The notes under the pieces are model-generated. The model saw only the letters and a program-made list of their open reading frames with translations, did not search any database and was not told where the DNA came from. From positions 9,515,501 through 9,579,500 of the forward strand of contig NC_134108.1 in assembly GCF_040939455.1 (NCBI RefSeq): a stretch of 64,000 bases of DNA, given 5' to 3'. This DNA is from Microcebus murinus (Eukaryota > Chordata > Mammalia > Primates > Cheirogaleidae). Positions 36,290 to 48,400 of this stretch are shown here, one piece after another; positions within the stretch are counted from its first letter, which is position 1; each line of letters opens with the position of its first letter. The position numbers were made by a program, and so were the translations under genes.

Positions 36290-36780
36290 TCCCCGCAGTC
36301 TCCCTACTCTCCTCTTCGCTTCTCCCCAGGGTGTTCTCCACAGACGGATCTTTGTTTATTTACTCAACAAAAATCTAGTCACACCACTTCCCTGCATGAC
36401 ATCTTTTACCGAGACAAAAAACCCAAATCCAAACTCATCAACGTGGCCACAAAGGCTGGGGACACCTGCCAGCTCCTCGGACATGCCAAGCTGGCTCTTG
36501 CCTGGGCCCTTCCACTCTTCTTCCCTCTGCAGTCCAGATGACCTGGTGTCCCTTCCTCCACCGTCCCCACCCAGTGTCACTGTTATCTGTAGCCTTTATT
36601 CCTCTTAGTATCCTTTCTTTTACCAACCTCAGTCTTCAATTACTGATTTGTGGTTTAACTTATTTTTTGTTTCCTCCTAAGAGTCTGTTAATTCTGTGAA
36701 GGGAGGGACTGTGTGTGACTTACCAATATACTGCCTAGCACCTGGCGCTGTGCTGGCTCAAGCCAATAGAACGATGCGAC
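36290..36780 (+). mobile_element. L2 LINE 3' remnant
   Basis: tgcagtccagatgacctggt, gcctttattcctcttagtat, gtctgttaattctgtgaagg, gagggactgtgtgtgactta and actgcctagcacctggcgc follow the L2 3' end on the plus strand. Confidence 0.6.
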
Positions 36781-36829
36781 CACGACCCTGACACTAGGTA
36801 TTGCCAACCTGACTTACCACAGGTGCCAG

Positions 36830-36990
36830 CCACTCTTCTCTGGGCTTTCTGTGCATTGTTAACTTAATTAATCCTCATGATCCCCTTTGAAGCAGGCCCT
36901 ATTATTTTTCGCAGTTTCTACACGAGGAAAGTAAGGCACAGAGATGCTAAATACTTTTCCCAAGGTCACAAACTTAGCAGGTTGAGCAGA
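36830..36990 (-). mobile_element. MIR SINE remnant, minus orientation
   Basis: ttaattaatcctcatgatcc, gcaggccctattatttttcg, acgaggaaagtaaggcacag and cccaaggtcacaaacttagc give a near complete reversed MIR. It lies about 120 bases downstream (transcript sense) of the exon 15 donor. Confidence 0.8.
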
Positions 36991-37112
36991 TGGGCTCAAA
37001 CCTCAGCAACAAGCACTCAGTATGTTCTAGGGAACAGATGAACTGGTGGTGCAACAGCAGAGAGAAAAATGCCCTCAGGAGCAGGTCTGGGCAGAGGCCC
37101 CTCTGCACATAC

Positions 37113-37285
37113 CTTTTCTCATGCCCCCAAAGGGGTCCTTGTTGGGTTCATAGGGCATCCTGCCCATCACATCTGGCATGCCCATGCCCTGCTGGTACGG
37201 GGCATTTGGAGTCATGGAGTTCCGTTTTGGGAAGGACGAATCGCTCACGTCTGAGAACGGGTCGTGCACACTGATTGTACTGCTT
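37113..37285 (-). CDS. ARID1B: ARID1B exon 15
   Basis: The exon has 173 bases: one base finishing an arginine codon, 57 codons (residues 324-380), one base of a split valine. It encodes [20 protein letters not shown], a serine/aspartate patch, followed by [20 protein letters not shown] and [10 protein letters not shown]. The acceptor is ...catctcctcag and the donor is AAAG|gtatgt. No folded domain is recognised. It belongs to the disordered linker between the ARID and the C-terminal scaffold. Confidence 0.95.
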
Positions 37286-37545
37286 CTGAGGAGATGCAAA
37301 ACATGAAAGCTTAACAATATAGCGGGAGTTACCTTCAAACACGGTATTCAGAAGATAAACCAATTTCAAAATCTGTAAATGCAAAAACCATCTAAAATAA
37401 ATCACATGAATAAAACTAGTAGTAATCAACATTCAAAAACTTTCTAGGGAGCACCATTTCTTCTTTCTTTGAAGTTGGCTCCAAAAAATTAATAGGTAAA
37501 CAAATCAGATTTTGTATGGCTTATGAATTTTGTGTTTAGACATAC
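37286..37545 (-). other. ARID1B: ARID1B intron 14 (260 bases)
   Basis: The shortest intron in the window, donor gtatgt, acceptor ctcctcag. AT-rich, no repeats. Confidence 0.93.
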
Positions 37546-37684
37546 CTTCCACCTTGCATTGGGGTCATCTGTCCATGAGGGGTGGAGGCCGGTGTAGGTG
37601 GCTTCAGGTCACCTGGAACCTCTGCCATGGAATTGCTGCCAGTTGACTGGGGGGTCTGAGGGCCTTGCAAGGATCCTGAGTTAG
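37546..37684 (-). CDS. ARID1B: ARID1B exon 14
   Basis: The exon has 139 bases, phase 2 in and 2 out (residues 278-322 complete, split codons at both sides). It encodes a Ser/Thr/Pro-rich linker ([35 protein letters not shown]). The acceptor is ...gctgctatcag and the donor is AAG|gtatgt. Only 260 bases separate it from exon 15, the shortest intron in the window. Confidence 0.94.
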
Positions 37685-37756
37685 CTGATAGCAGCAGCAC
37701 CAAGAGAAAATGGGAAAAAACTAGAGGTTACCAAGTAAGCTCACTTTTGCTAGTTT

Positions 37757-37777
37757 TATATATATATATATATATAA
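37757..37777. repeat. (TA)n microsatellite
   Basis: Ten alternating TA units 70 bases upstream (transcript sense) of the exon 14 acceptor. Confidence 0.95.
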
Positions 37778-38529
37778 ATTAAAATAAGATACCATTATAA
37801 TATAAATAGTAGTAATATCCATTGCTGATAATGATGTAATAAAATTAGTTGCTCTTACATTTAGAGTGAAAATCAGTAAGAGTGTTTTTTGAGTAAACTA
37901 TTGGACAATCTATTTCATTTGTGATCCATAAAACATATTTATACCTTTCCATGGAGTACTTGTTTCCTCAGTATTTATCCCAAGAAAATAACATAATAAA
38001 AAGAAAGCTTTAGGAAGAAAAAAATGTTTACTTCAATATTGTCTGACTAGAAATAATCAAAATGTAAATTTTAAAAAATGGGATGAAAAATTTGGTACAT
38101 CAACTTGATAAACTATTGTGTTGCTTTAGAAAAATATTAGAAAGCTTAGTTCTGGATCTTAGACAATGAGAAAGGCAATGACACAAATTAATAATGAGCC
38201 TTTTGTCATTTCAACACCTTCTCAACATATAAATGTGCCTATGCTCTGTCATTAATAAAAGTCCTTGTTTGAGCTATGAAATCAGAAAGATTTATATTAA
38301 AAAACACAAGTTATACCAATTCAGAGTTCCTTAATGTTGGCATCAGAGTTCTGAGGTTTGGCTTTAACTGTAATTACATTATAACAACAGGGCTCAGAAA
38401 TGAACAAGTTTTTAAGAAAACTTAAGTAGGATTCTTAAAAAAAATTAATTAACCTCATGTTGAAGGAAAACCATATTTCAAGGGCCCTGCTTGATCAACT
38501 ATCACAGTCCTTAGCATGTTAGATGTTCA

Positions 38530-38700
38530 AGAGATATTGGTTTCATTTATTAATTAAGCAAACACTTACTGAATGAATAATAGGCCCGCTATATTCTAGG
38601 CCCTTCTCTATGCCTGGACACACCAGTGTACCGAACCAACAGGAAAGACAAAAACACTTGCCCTCATGGAGTTTACAGTAAAGGCGCTCAGAACTGTGAC
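38530..38700 (-). mobile_element. L2 LINE 3' end remnant, minus orientation
   Basis: ttaagcaaacacttactgaa, ctatattctaggcccttctc, gaaagacaaaaacacttgcc and ctcatggagtttacagtaaa match the reversed L2 terminus. Confidence 0.75.
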
Positions 38701-40462
38701 AGATGGCAGAATTATGGCTGCTTGTAAATAATAACATGTCACATGTTACTGTTATGCTTCTTTTCTTAGCGAGTTCCCAAGGCTCTCTGCAGTTACCATG
38801 ACTCGCATTTTCCTTGAGAGGCCACGGAGGTTAAATCACTAGAGATTACAGAGTAGAGGGGTCAGGAATCACAATGAGCATGTCACTTCTACCCAGAAAG
38901 CCTCCGCCAAGCACAGACATTTCCAGCCAGATGAGCTCTGCCAGATCCTGGGCTGGGTGGGGAGAACTCTGGCCAGCAGAGCTGTGCATTCTGTGTGACA
39001 GACACTCGCCCTGTGAGCCCTGGACTTCACAACTTGGAGAATTTCTCATAGACATTGGAAAGATTAACTTTTAACGTAGATATCTTAAAAACAAAGCTTC
39101 CTAATATAGTAGGTTGCAACAAGGGCAAAAAGTAGTCTTTTTACACACAGTCGTGTAAGGATGACCCACAGACGCGCCTGCCCTGCTGAACAAGGCTGTG
39201 ATTTCAGAATGAGCCTTATTTACAGCTAATAAAAAAAAATGGAATAATTTTCTCTTGCCAGTGCTTTTTCCTTTCCTTCCACACACACACACAAATGCAA
39301 CCTCTTACAACTCCATTAACAGAGGAGGCTGGCATGCTCTCTAGGCTACCCCTACCTTTTGCCAGAAGCTACAAATGTATACTCTAAAGTAAACAATGGA
39401 AAGGTCACTGAAGGTTAAGTACATTCACACACTTCAGACGGCATGGCCAGGCTGCTAGCTGGGAGGATAATTTACACAGCACGAACCTGGTGCCCTAGTT
39501 CTGGCGGGGTTGCCGGAAGTAGGGTGGGGAGAAGCAAGAATAGCTGATATGTCCCAGTCTACAGTGACTAGAGGTCAACCAGAGGGCACCGTTGTTTATA
39601 ACCCGAGCCCCTTTCTCATTTATCTTCCACTAAGGATTCCCTAGTTGGATCCATGACAGGTTTTGTGACATCACCTGTCAGCTAATAATAGAAATTCAGT
39701 CAGCCACCTGCCAGCAAAGATGGATGGGTTTTTGGTTACAGACTTGCTAATTGAACGTGGGGCTTCCTTGCCTCTGTGCCCCCTCCCCCTAGCCTGTCCT
39801 GCCACTGCCCTCCCCACTAAGGTTCACAGACTACAGGGACCACGGGGAGTGACTCCTGGGTGACTCATCAGACTCTGCCACAGCCCTCTCTAGGTGTTTT
39901 ATGAGATCCCCACGGCCTGGCCAGGGCTCATGTGGGAGCCTTATTTTGCTGACTTGCTCTGGTCACGGAAGACAGGAGCCCGGATGTCTAGTGTGCGTGG
40001 CCACACGGCCACTCAAGGGCGGATGTCGAGTGCAGCCCAGAGACCACGAGGGCTGACTGAACTGCGTCTAGGTCCATATTAGTCACATCACATGAATACT
40101 GGGCTAGACACAGATGATTTGGAATCCTCTTAGAATACAGTTAAATGATTTAGATTTAGGATTTCAGTTGGTACAAAGTGATCATTGGAAAAAAAAATCT
40201 AGAGTGTTTCCTAAATATATTTTAGTTTAGTTTGTCTGAATGTGCCGGTAAAAAAATTACTACAATTATGTTCCTATGCAAAAAAGTGACTACAAAGAAC
40301 ACAAATATTTGCTTGGAATTAATTTTTAAAAAATGTTGTAATCCATGTGACATGGAGGACAGTGGGAATGGTTTTAGTCTCCTCCTTCAACAACAAGAAT
40401 GTTTCAGAGACGCCTTCCTTAATGATAGCACCAGAACCAGACCACCCGATGCACAGTAGGCA

Positions 40463-40548
40463 CGGCACGAGAGCTCCCGTCGCGGGCCGCCGCCCACTGC
40501 CCTGGTGCCGTGCGTGGCACCGAGGGCCGCTCTCCACCGCCAGGGACG
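40463..40548. other. CpG-dense patch within intron 13
   Basis: Thirteen CpGs in about 86 bases (cgtcgcgggccgccgcccac and following). A second, smaller one lies at 40748-40790 (gccgcgcgcgccgggagag). No repeat family recognised. Confidence 0.55.
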
Positions 40549-41344
40549 GGCCTGTCCTTCCACTGCCTGTGTCACAGGGCCCGGCTCCACCTGCACTACT
40601 GAGAATGGATTTTCAGAAGTACGTCTGTAATCCAAGCTCTTTTGTGCAGTTAAAATGATAATGTTGCCATAAAAATGGCAGTTTAAAAAAAAGGGGAAAG
40701 GAAAGAGCCAGCTGTTAAGAGAACAGGCCCTCCACTTTCCGGAGGATCCGCGCCCCAGCAGGGCCTCCTGTACTGCAGCCGCGCGCGCCGGGAGAGCTAT
40801 TCTCCACACACAAGCGCAGACCATTCAGGGACACGAGTTCTTTCCCGGCAAATAAAATACACCCTTAGATCTTTGCAGACATCTCCACTTTGGTCCCTAC
40901 GCCCCACTGGGTTTTTATTTTGGAAAAATAGTTTCAGGGCTGTTCATAGGCAGCTTGTTTTACTCTGTGAACTAAATGTAATGTGAGATTTTTAAAATTA
41001 GATTTCCCAGTTTTTAAGGTACACTCTAAGTGGCCAAGGCTTCGAATCTTAAAGGTGGGGTTAGAAAGGAGGATTTCTGGGATTTCTACTTGTCCTTAGA
41101 ACCTACAGATCTAAATCTAAGCATATTCACTACAAGTTCACGTGGGCCTAAAAAGTATTCATCTGAGATTCCTTGATTAGCAACCCCAGACATCAACTTC
41201 GCCGTGGAGACAGCTAGAGGAAATCACTGAAAGGGAAATGGCTTCTTTCTCTGGCTTCTATGTGGTAACATTTCACCTGTTACTAAGGTATTTCCAATAC
41301 AATCAGAGGCGTCTGGTGGGTTCGGTGTGTACCCTAAAGCCAGT

Positions 41345-41500
41345 CACCCAGATTAGACCTGCTGCTCCCCAGCTCTGTGGCCTTGGGCAAGGTACTTAGA
41401 TTCTACAGGCCTCTGTTTTCCCATGGCTTTTAAAAGTCACATCACGAGGCTGATGTGAAGATGAAATGATAAGCATTGGAACAGTGCTGGCGAACCGGAG
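41345..41500 (+). mobile_element. MIR SINE remnant
   Basis: agctctgtggccttgggcaa, ggtacttagattctacaggc and tgaagatgaaatgataagca match MIR on the plus strand. Confidence 0.75.
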
Positions 41501-42359
41501 TGCTCGGAGCGGTGCTCAGGACAAGCTATGCCACAGGTGCAGGGGTGCGGCCCCCACCTCATACGAAAGGACGTGGAGTGGCACAGCAACGACTAGGAGC
41601 CACAAACAGGAAACAGAAGGTTGGATTTACTTGATTGAGGTCACTGCCAAGAACTAAGGTGCCAACTTCTTCCCATCTCTAACATTGCATTTATCAGAAT
41701 GCATGATTTAGTAATTTCAAACTTGAAACCCTATCAGGTAGAACACAGGCTAGCAGAAGAGCTGAGAAGAAAGGCAGGGTCTCTGACAGCTGGTGGGGAG
41801 AGGCGGGGAGAGGGCAGCTGCTGTTACTGTGGTCTGCCTCACATTTAGGGGAGCACCTTGGTATCAACCCCTAAGACCCCTGACCTCCAGGTCAAAGCCG
41901 ACCTGACCACCATTTCTGACAGTCTGCTGCATTCCCTGAAAGCGAGAACTTGCTGGGCACAGGACATGAAAAACTAAGTCCAAATTTCATTTTGCAAAAG
42001 TACAGACGTGAGTGTCCCCCACAGTGGGAGAGCTGGCCTGAGCTGGCTGTTAAATCTGTGGGCAGCATTTTGCAAAAGTGTTAAAGCAGGTTAGCGAGGA
42101 TCTTTATTTTGTACAGACACAGATGGAATGTTTTTTAAATACTTGTAAAAGGAATAAAGGTGTAGAGCTCAGAACCCCCAAGCCTGTGTTGACTAAATCA
42201 GATAGAGCAAGAGTAGGAGCCCTCGGAGTGCTGACTGAAAACGGTCACATCCCAAATTCTATTCTCACCCCTTCAGCACTGTCAACAAGGGCTCAATTAA
42301 GTACACAAAACAAAGCAAAATCCCCTCCTCTCCAAGATCCCAGTTCTCCCTGGGCTTTA

Positions 42360-42638
<279 letters not shown>

Positions 42639-44299
42639 CTAGCAAAAAAATGGCAGGATCATTGGTTTGCAGCAAAGTGGCTTGTTTAAAGCCAGGAGAC
42701 AAAAAAAAGCACTTAATGTCTTGGTTTACTTTTTTTTCATTTGCCTCTTTTAACTAATGCTCATTACTCCCACTCAGTAGTGCATAGACAGCATTTCCAG
42801 TTATAAAACCATTAAGGAACCTGCTGATAGCGACATAAAAAGCCTTGCTCGTGAGGTCCTCCTGCCTGCCGCAGCTCCTGACGCCTCGCGCTCGGGGCCT
42901 GCGAGTTCTAACACACACCCTGATCACACTCAGCCCACCCCATCTAATTAAGAAAAAAAGGGCATCTAAAAACTAATTTAAAAAGCATTATAATAGAACT
43001 ATTTTGCAATTTAAGTGTCTGAGCAGCGACATGAAAAACCACATTTCCTTCCAACAGCCACAAGCTCCCAGAAACGGCCTAACGTCTGAGACCCATGCCC
43101 AGGGGGGCTGCCTGTCCAGTCGGTCGAAGGCCGCACCCGGTGCAAGGGCGAGTGTGGCCCCCTGACCAAATTACCCCAACTTAAAAGCTGAAGGCGATGC
43201 CACTAGCCACTGGCTGGGCTCTGTAAAGCCACCAGCTCAGGTGACAGGGCGGAGCGCACACCTTCACGTGATACGCTCCAACTCAAACACACCGAGGCTG
43301 GAGATAGAGAACACGATTGCAAAAAGAGAGAGAAATACTGAAATGTTACATAAAGATTTGAGGCATTGCTTCACCCTTCTGAGTCCCAACTGGGAACAGG
43401 CTAGGAAAAGCTAAACACTTGAATGGAATGTGAAGACGGGCACATAACTCGGGGGAGGCTTTGCCTTCGGTGCCTCCCGCCGTGCACAGTGTGCTAGGGG
43501 TTAAGGGGACTGTGGTTTTTAATGAAATTGTACATTTCTGGATTCAAACTTTCTCACAAAGCTCTTTATGTCCATTTATTTTAGTATTAAATGGTTCACA
43601 ATGAACCAATCACCGAATGCTCCGCGCTCTGGGCACTCAGCACGAGGCTGCAAACAGGTCTATCTTGAGAAGTCCGGCACCTGCTCCCCAACTACATCTG
43701 CACCCACCGGGCAGACAGCATGACAGGGCGCACAGGATGATGCCACCCAGCTCCATTCCAGCAACCTCGTCAGCCAAGTCAGCAGAGTCCAGACGCAGAC
43801 CGGGCCTGGTTACACGCAGAGACAGCGAGGTGGCCAGACAACATCTACGCTGTGCTGGCAGATACACAGCAAAATCTAACTGTCAGAGCAGTCTTGGTGG
43901 TTCTAAAACATCTATGACAGAAGAGGCCAGGTGCAGAGGGGACTGGCCAGGGGAGCCCAGGTACAGAAGGGACAGGTGAGTGGAGCCCAGGCTGGAGAGA
44001 GGCTCGCTTCCATTGCTCCTCTTGCCGACCACCACTCACACGTGGTCTGCATCACAGTTTAGCATCTGGTTATACACAGCCCTGACGCAAGCTCTAATTC
44101 TTTGAGTCGTAGGTCTCTGTTCCCGGATGGGAGGGATCAGGCACCTAAGGGGAAGGCCAAGAACAAAGGCCCCTGATGTATCCCTTACTTGCAGCACTGA
44201 GACCACAGCAGGCCCCCAAGGATACCTGGCTAGCCTTGGGTAGCTAGTGACCCCTGCCACATTGGATAGGTGCAGAGTGCCTCATTCTAACTGCCCATT

Positions 44300-44425
44300 A
44301 GACCACCTAGGGCCCAGACAGTGTCATCTCATTGATCTGGGGCAGGGCCCAGGTACTAACAGCTTTTAAAAGCTCCTCATCTGATGCCACTGCATTGCTA
44401 AGTTTGAGAACTGCTAGTAAATGGG
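44300..44425 (+). mobile_element. MER5-type hAT-Charlie relic
   Basis: gaccacctagggcccagaca, ggggcagggcccaggtacta, cagcttttaaaagctcctca and the terminal gtttgagaactgctag match the MER5 pattern, whose end is typically ttgagaaccactg. Confidence 0.65.
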
Positions 44426-44989
44426 AAGACCACGTGTTTTGGAAACAGACAGACCTGGCCCCACCACCTACCCTGCGAGTGCCCTTGGACCACAAAATTA
44501 TTGTATTTATTTTGTTACACCAGAGTTTCCTCCTCTGTTCTTTGGGGCTGGTGACTTATGTATTTAGAAAGACAAAGGCCACACAGTGAGGTACTAACAC
44601 GTGAGGATCCTTTCCTCATTTCTATGGGAGGACACGTCCATACCAACTCTTTACTAAGGATTAGGGGCGCGGTGAGGAGAGTGTGGCACTCGGGCACGAG
44701 ACTCAAGGGGACATGCACTGAGCCCCTCTTTACATGCTGCGCCCCAGGAGTTTCTCCTGCCCCCATTGAGGCCCAGCCCTGCTGAAATCATAGCATTGGC
44801 TCTCCTACTTGTCCAGGTACTGTGCGCATGGTTTTATAATTTCCTTGATCAGTTGTTCCAGATAAAGGTCAACAGTGAATTTGACTTATATCTAGCATAA
44901 TTAATTCAGTCATTTGTAGAATACTTCTAGAGTATTTACTGTGAGCTCCTGGCAGATTTCCAGAGAATTCTACAGTTGTCAGGGAAACA

Positions 44990-45080
44990 GAAGAAAAAAT
45001 CTCACTGTACAGATGAGGAAACTGAGACCCCGGTAAATGACCTGATGAGGTCACACTGCAAGGTGGTGGCAGGACCAGGG
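44990..45080 (-). mobile_element. MIR SINE fragment, minus orientation
   Basis: tgtacagatgaggaaactga and gaggtcacactgcaaggtgg match the reversed MIR core. It lies about 140 bases downstream (transcript sense) of the exon 12 donor. Confidence 0.7.
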
Positions 45081-45203
45081 TGCCCCAATGTTCCTGCGCA
45101 CTGACATGGTCCCAGGAAGGGACATTCCTGCAGGCTTAGCTTTCCCTTTTCACATATCCAAGAAGGCTTCTGTAAGATCTTATTTATGATGCCTCCTTAC
45201 TCA

Positions 45204-45428
<225 letters not shown>

Positions 45429-48400
45429 CTATGCCCGGAAGGAGCATGTGGAGATGGGGCAAGGGTGGGCAGAGGAAAAGGGAAGAAGGTAAGAAAAAGT
45501 AATGAGCAAAAAATACAAGAAGAAAAGAGATTAAAAAACTACTGCTATCACACAACAATTAGGAATGAAGGCTACTAGTTCAGGCACAAACTATACATTT
45601 TCTTAATTAGGAATTTACTTTGACTTTAAAAATAAAGGGCCCAAACTCCCCCTTTTATACACTTAAAAAATAAAACCAAAATCAAAAACCCTTTTTTACT
45701 TTGTTATAAGCGTTGAATCTCAGAAGGCAAAATTCCAATGACACCTCATGTCATGTTTAAAAATAAAAGGATGCTAGCTCATGCAATAAGTACAGTGAGT
45801 TAAAAATTTTACATGACAGAGTCCAAAAAACCTGAATGGACTCCCATTTTTCTTTGTCAAAACAAGAATGGCTAATGTGTGTCTTCATTAAAACTCTAAA
45901 TTACATGGAGGAACAGCAAACACATGGTGCCTGCTGAAAACTGTAAGGTAGGCTGCAAGTCCCAGGAACCACCGTGGGGCTCAAGCTCCTCTGAGCTCTG
46001 CAAGCCAACAGCCAGCTAAGGCTTTGCCATTTACTCATGATGACCAGCATTCCCAAGTTGAGTTTACTAGAACTTCTCTTTCAAGGTAAGGGGAGATTAG
46101 ATAATTATTCTAACAGATTTCTTAATCTACTGCTTTAGAATTAAGCACAAAAATAGGATCCATGTTTTAATCATGTGCTGTTTCACAGCCCCAGCACATC
46201 TATGGATAAATATATACCTTTACTTTTTATGCCATGTGTTTATGTGGTTTATACTAATGCTCTAATTCTTGGTTTTTTATATATTTGGATATGCCTGATA
46301 TAAAAATGTCTAAAGTTGCAGTTTCTGTACAGCTGAAGCCTACCCTGTGGATTATGTGATCTGGACAGGTTAACACTTTTAAGCCCTAAGCAGGCCAACT
46401 GTATTTTTTTCCTGTCTTTTATATTACTATAATGATATTTCTGTATTTATAGTATTTGCAATGCCAGGGTTATTGTGCAAAATCATTTCTAAGTTCTCGA
46501 TAAAGATTTCTTGGATGATTTACTTCCTTTATTCAGACATACCTAGATTATCATTTGCAATACACAGCCATTATTTCAGACAGAGCTCTTCTTAAGTTTT
46601 TTCCTTATCTTTTGCTTATTTAGCTTAACATATTTGTATGTGTGTGACATCCTACCACTGAATAGCTTAACATAATTTTAAACATATTTCTGAAAATTGG
46701 GGGGGGGTTAAATAACATAATTGCCATTAAGGCTAGATGTTACCTTATTTAAAAAAAATGATTCCCTAGTAAAAGTAGGGTCTGGAAAAAGGATACCTGA
46801 GAATGAAACTCACAAAGTTTGTGAAGCGGCAGCTTTCCCTCTAGCTACCATGTAATTCTCCAAAGCTATTCTGGCTGAAATTTTAAGCCTTCAGCTTTAG
46901 AATTATTGAGGAATAAAAGCCTTTATCAAATATATAGAGGGATGATATAGTTCATGTAAATAAAAAGTATAGAATGGTAGGATAAAAAAATAATGTGATC
47001 TTTTATAATATACTTCTATGCTGAGGTTAAATTTCAAGTTAAAAATTACTTTAGAAAAGAGCATAAAACCATATATATTTTTATATATCTTTCTATAGAT
47101 CCACATATATACTCAGAATATAGAAAACACTACATATCCAAATAATAAATTTTTAAAATTTATTTTCCATATTCTTACACCCAAGGAATATTTCACTAGC
47201 AAAACAAACTGCTCTAGCACACTTTGTATCTGATTCTGACACTGACAACACCTCAGCAGCTTTGCCATAGCTCACAGGATAGCTATTATCAAGACATTTC
47301 TAAATTTTAGTATTGAATTTTATTTTTTTTGGAGAGGTACACTAAAAAATAAAAAACCAGTCCAGTGTTTTTCAAAAATGAAAATTTGAAATAACAACAT
47401 GACGGATAAAGCATTATCATTTACATTTTTAAAAGAACAATTTCCCTCTTATATTTCATTTGTAAAAAATGGAGAAGTAGAAGTTTGAGATTCAATTTAA
47501 GGATAAGAGAAATAAAAGCAATAATTTCAGTTTAAAATTACTCTGAATCGCTCAACCAATATCCTGTATATAAGATCCATCTGCCATTTCTGGCTTGGTC
47601 CTCTCTGAACAAACTGGGGAATGGTTCTAGACGAATAGTTATGAACTGACACAGAATTGGTTTGTTCCTACTTTTGAAGAGAGGGGTTCTTATAAGCTAA
47701 AACAGGCCTAAGATAATGATTTAGTCTTACTATATATGTTTTAACTTTTTTCCTCTTTGTTAAATGAACTTAAGTTTAATTAACTTGTGCTTATCTTCAT
47801 TTACTCTCATAAAATTAAAAAAAGTTAATGAAGATAATAGTTTTTAATAGGATAGTTTCATTTTTCGTAATTTTTAGCTCTTCCAAAAAGCATTTCTATG
47901 GCACCATGATGTGGGAAAACGCATCTGCATAGAACTGACATGGTCAGGCCCCAGGTCATGTGATAACTCTTTGAAGAAGGCCTTCCTGGGGCCTGCGTGT
48001 GGCTCTACATCAGGGCCTAAATCCTTAATCCATTATCACATGCTTTATTTTTCCTTCGCAGCACTTTGTTACACAGTGTGGAAAACTCTATGTTTGCATG
48101 TGATTATCTGTCTGACACCCACTCTTCTGACAAGACGCTAAGTTCTACAAGGCCGGGTTCGTGCTGATTTTGAATTGCCAACACTTAGCACAGGGCCTTG
48201 TACACTGAAGGGCCCTGCAGATATCTGCTCTGTGAGGGATTACTCAAATGGACAAAAAGAGTGTGAAAAGTCTGGCAGCATGCGAATAAGAATTAACAGC
48301 TGATTCAAACATCCTATAAACAGGCTTTCGCTGAGTGAGTGCGAAGTGAGCATGGGCCCTACCTAGGAAGGCTGGAGGCTGAGAAAGGGGTCGCGCCCAG

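Larger units (their letters stand above)
32005..37112 (-). other. ARID1B: ARID1B intron 15
   Basis: 5,108 bases, donor gtatgt, acceptor aatattgcag. The most repeat-rich intron here: an MLT1-like LTR, MIRs, an L1 split by an LTR-like element, a Tigger-like fragment and an L2. The region 35100-36200 shows only unique AT-rich sequence and a run (35820-36060) with no recognisable feature. Confidence 0.9.
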
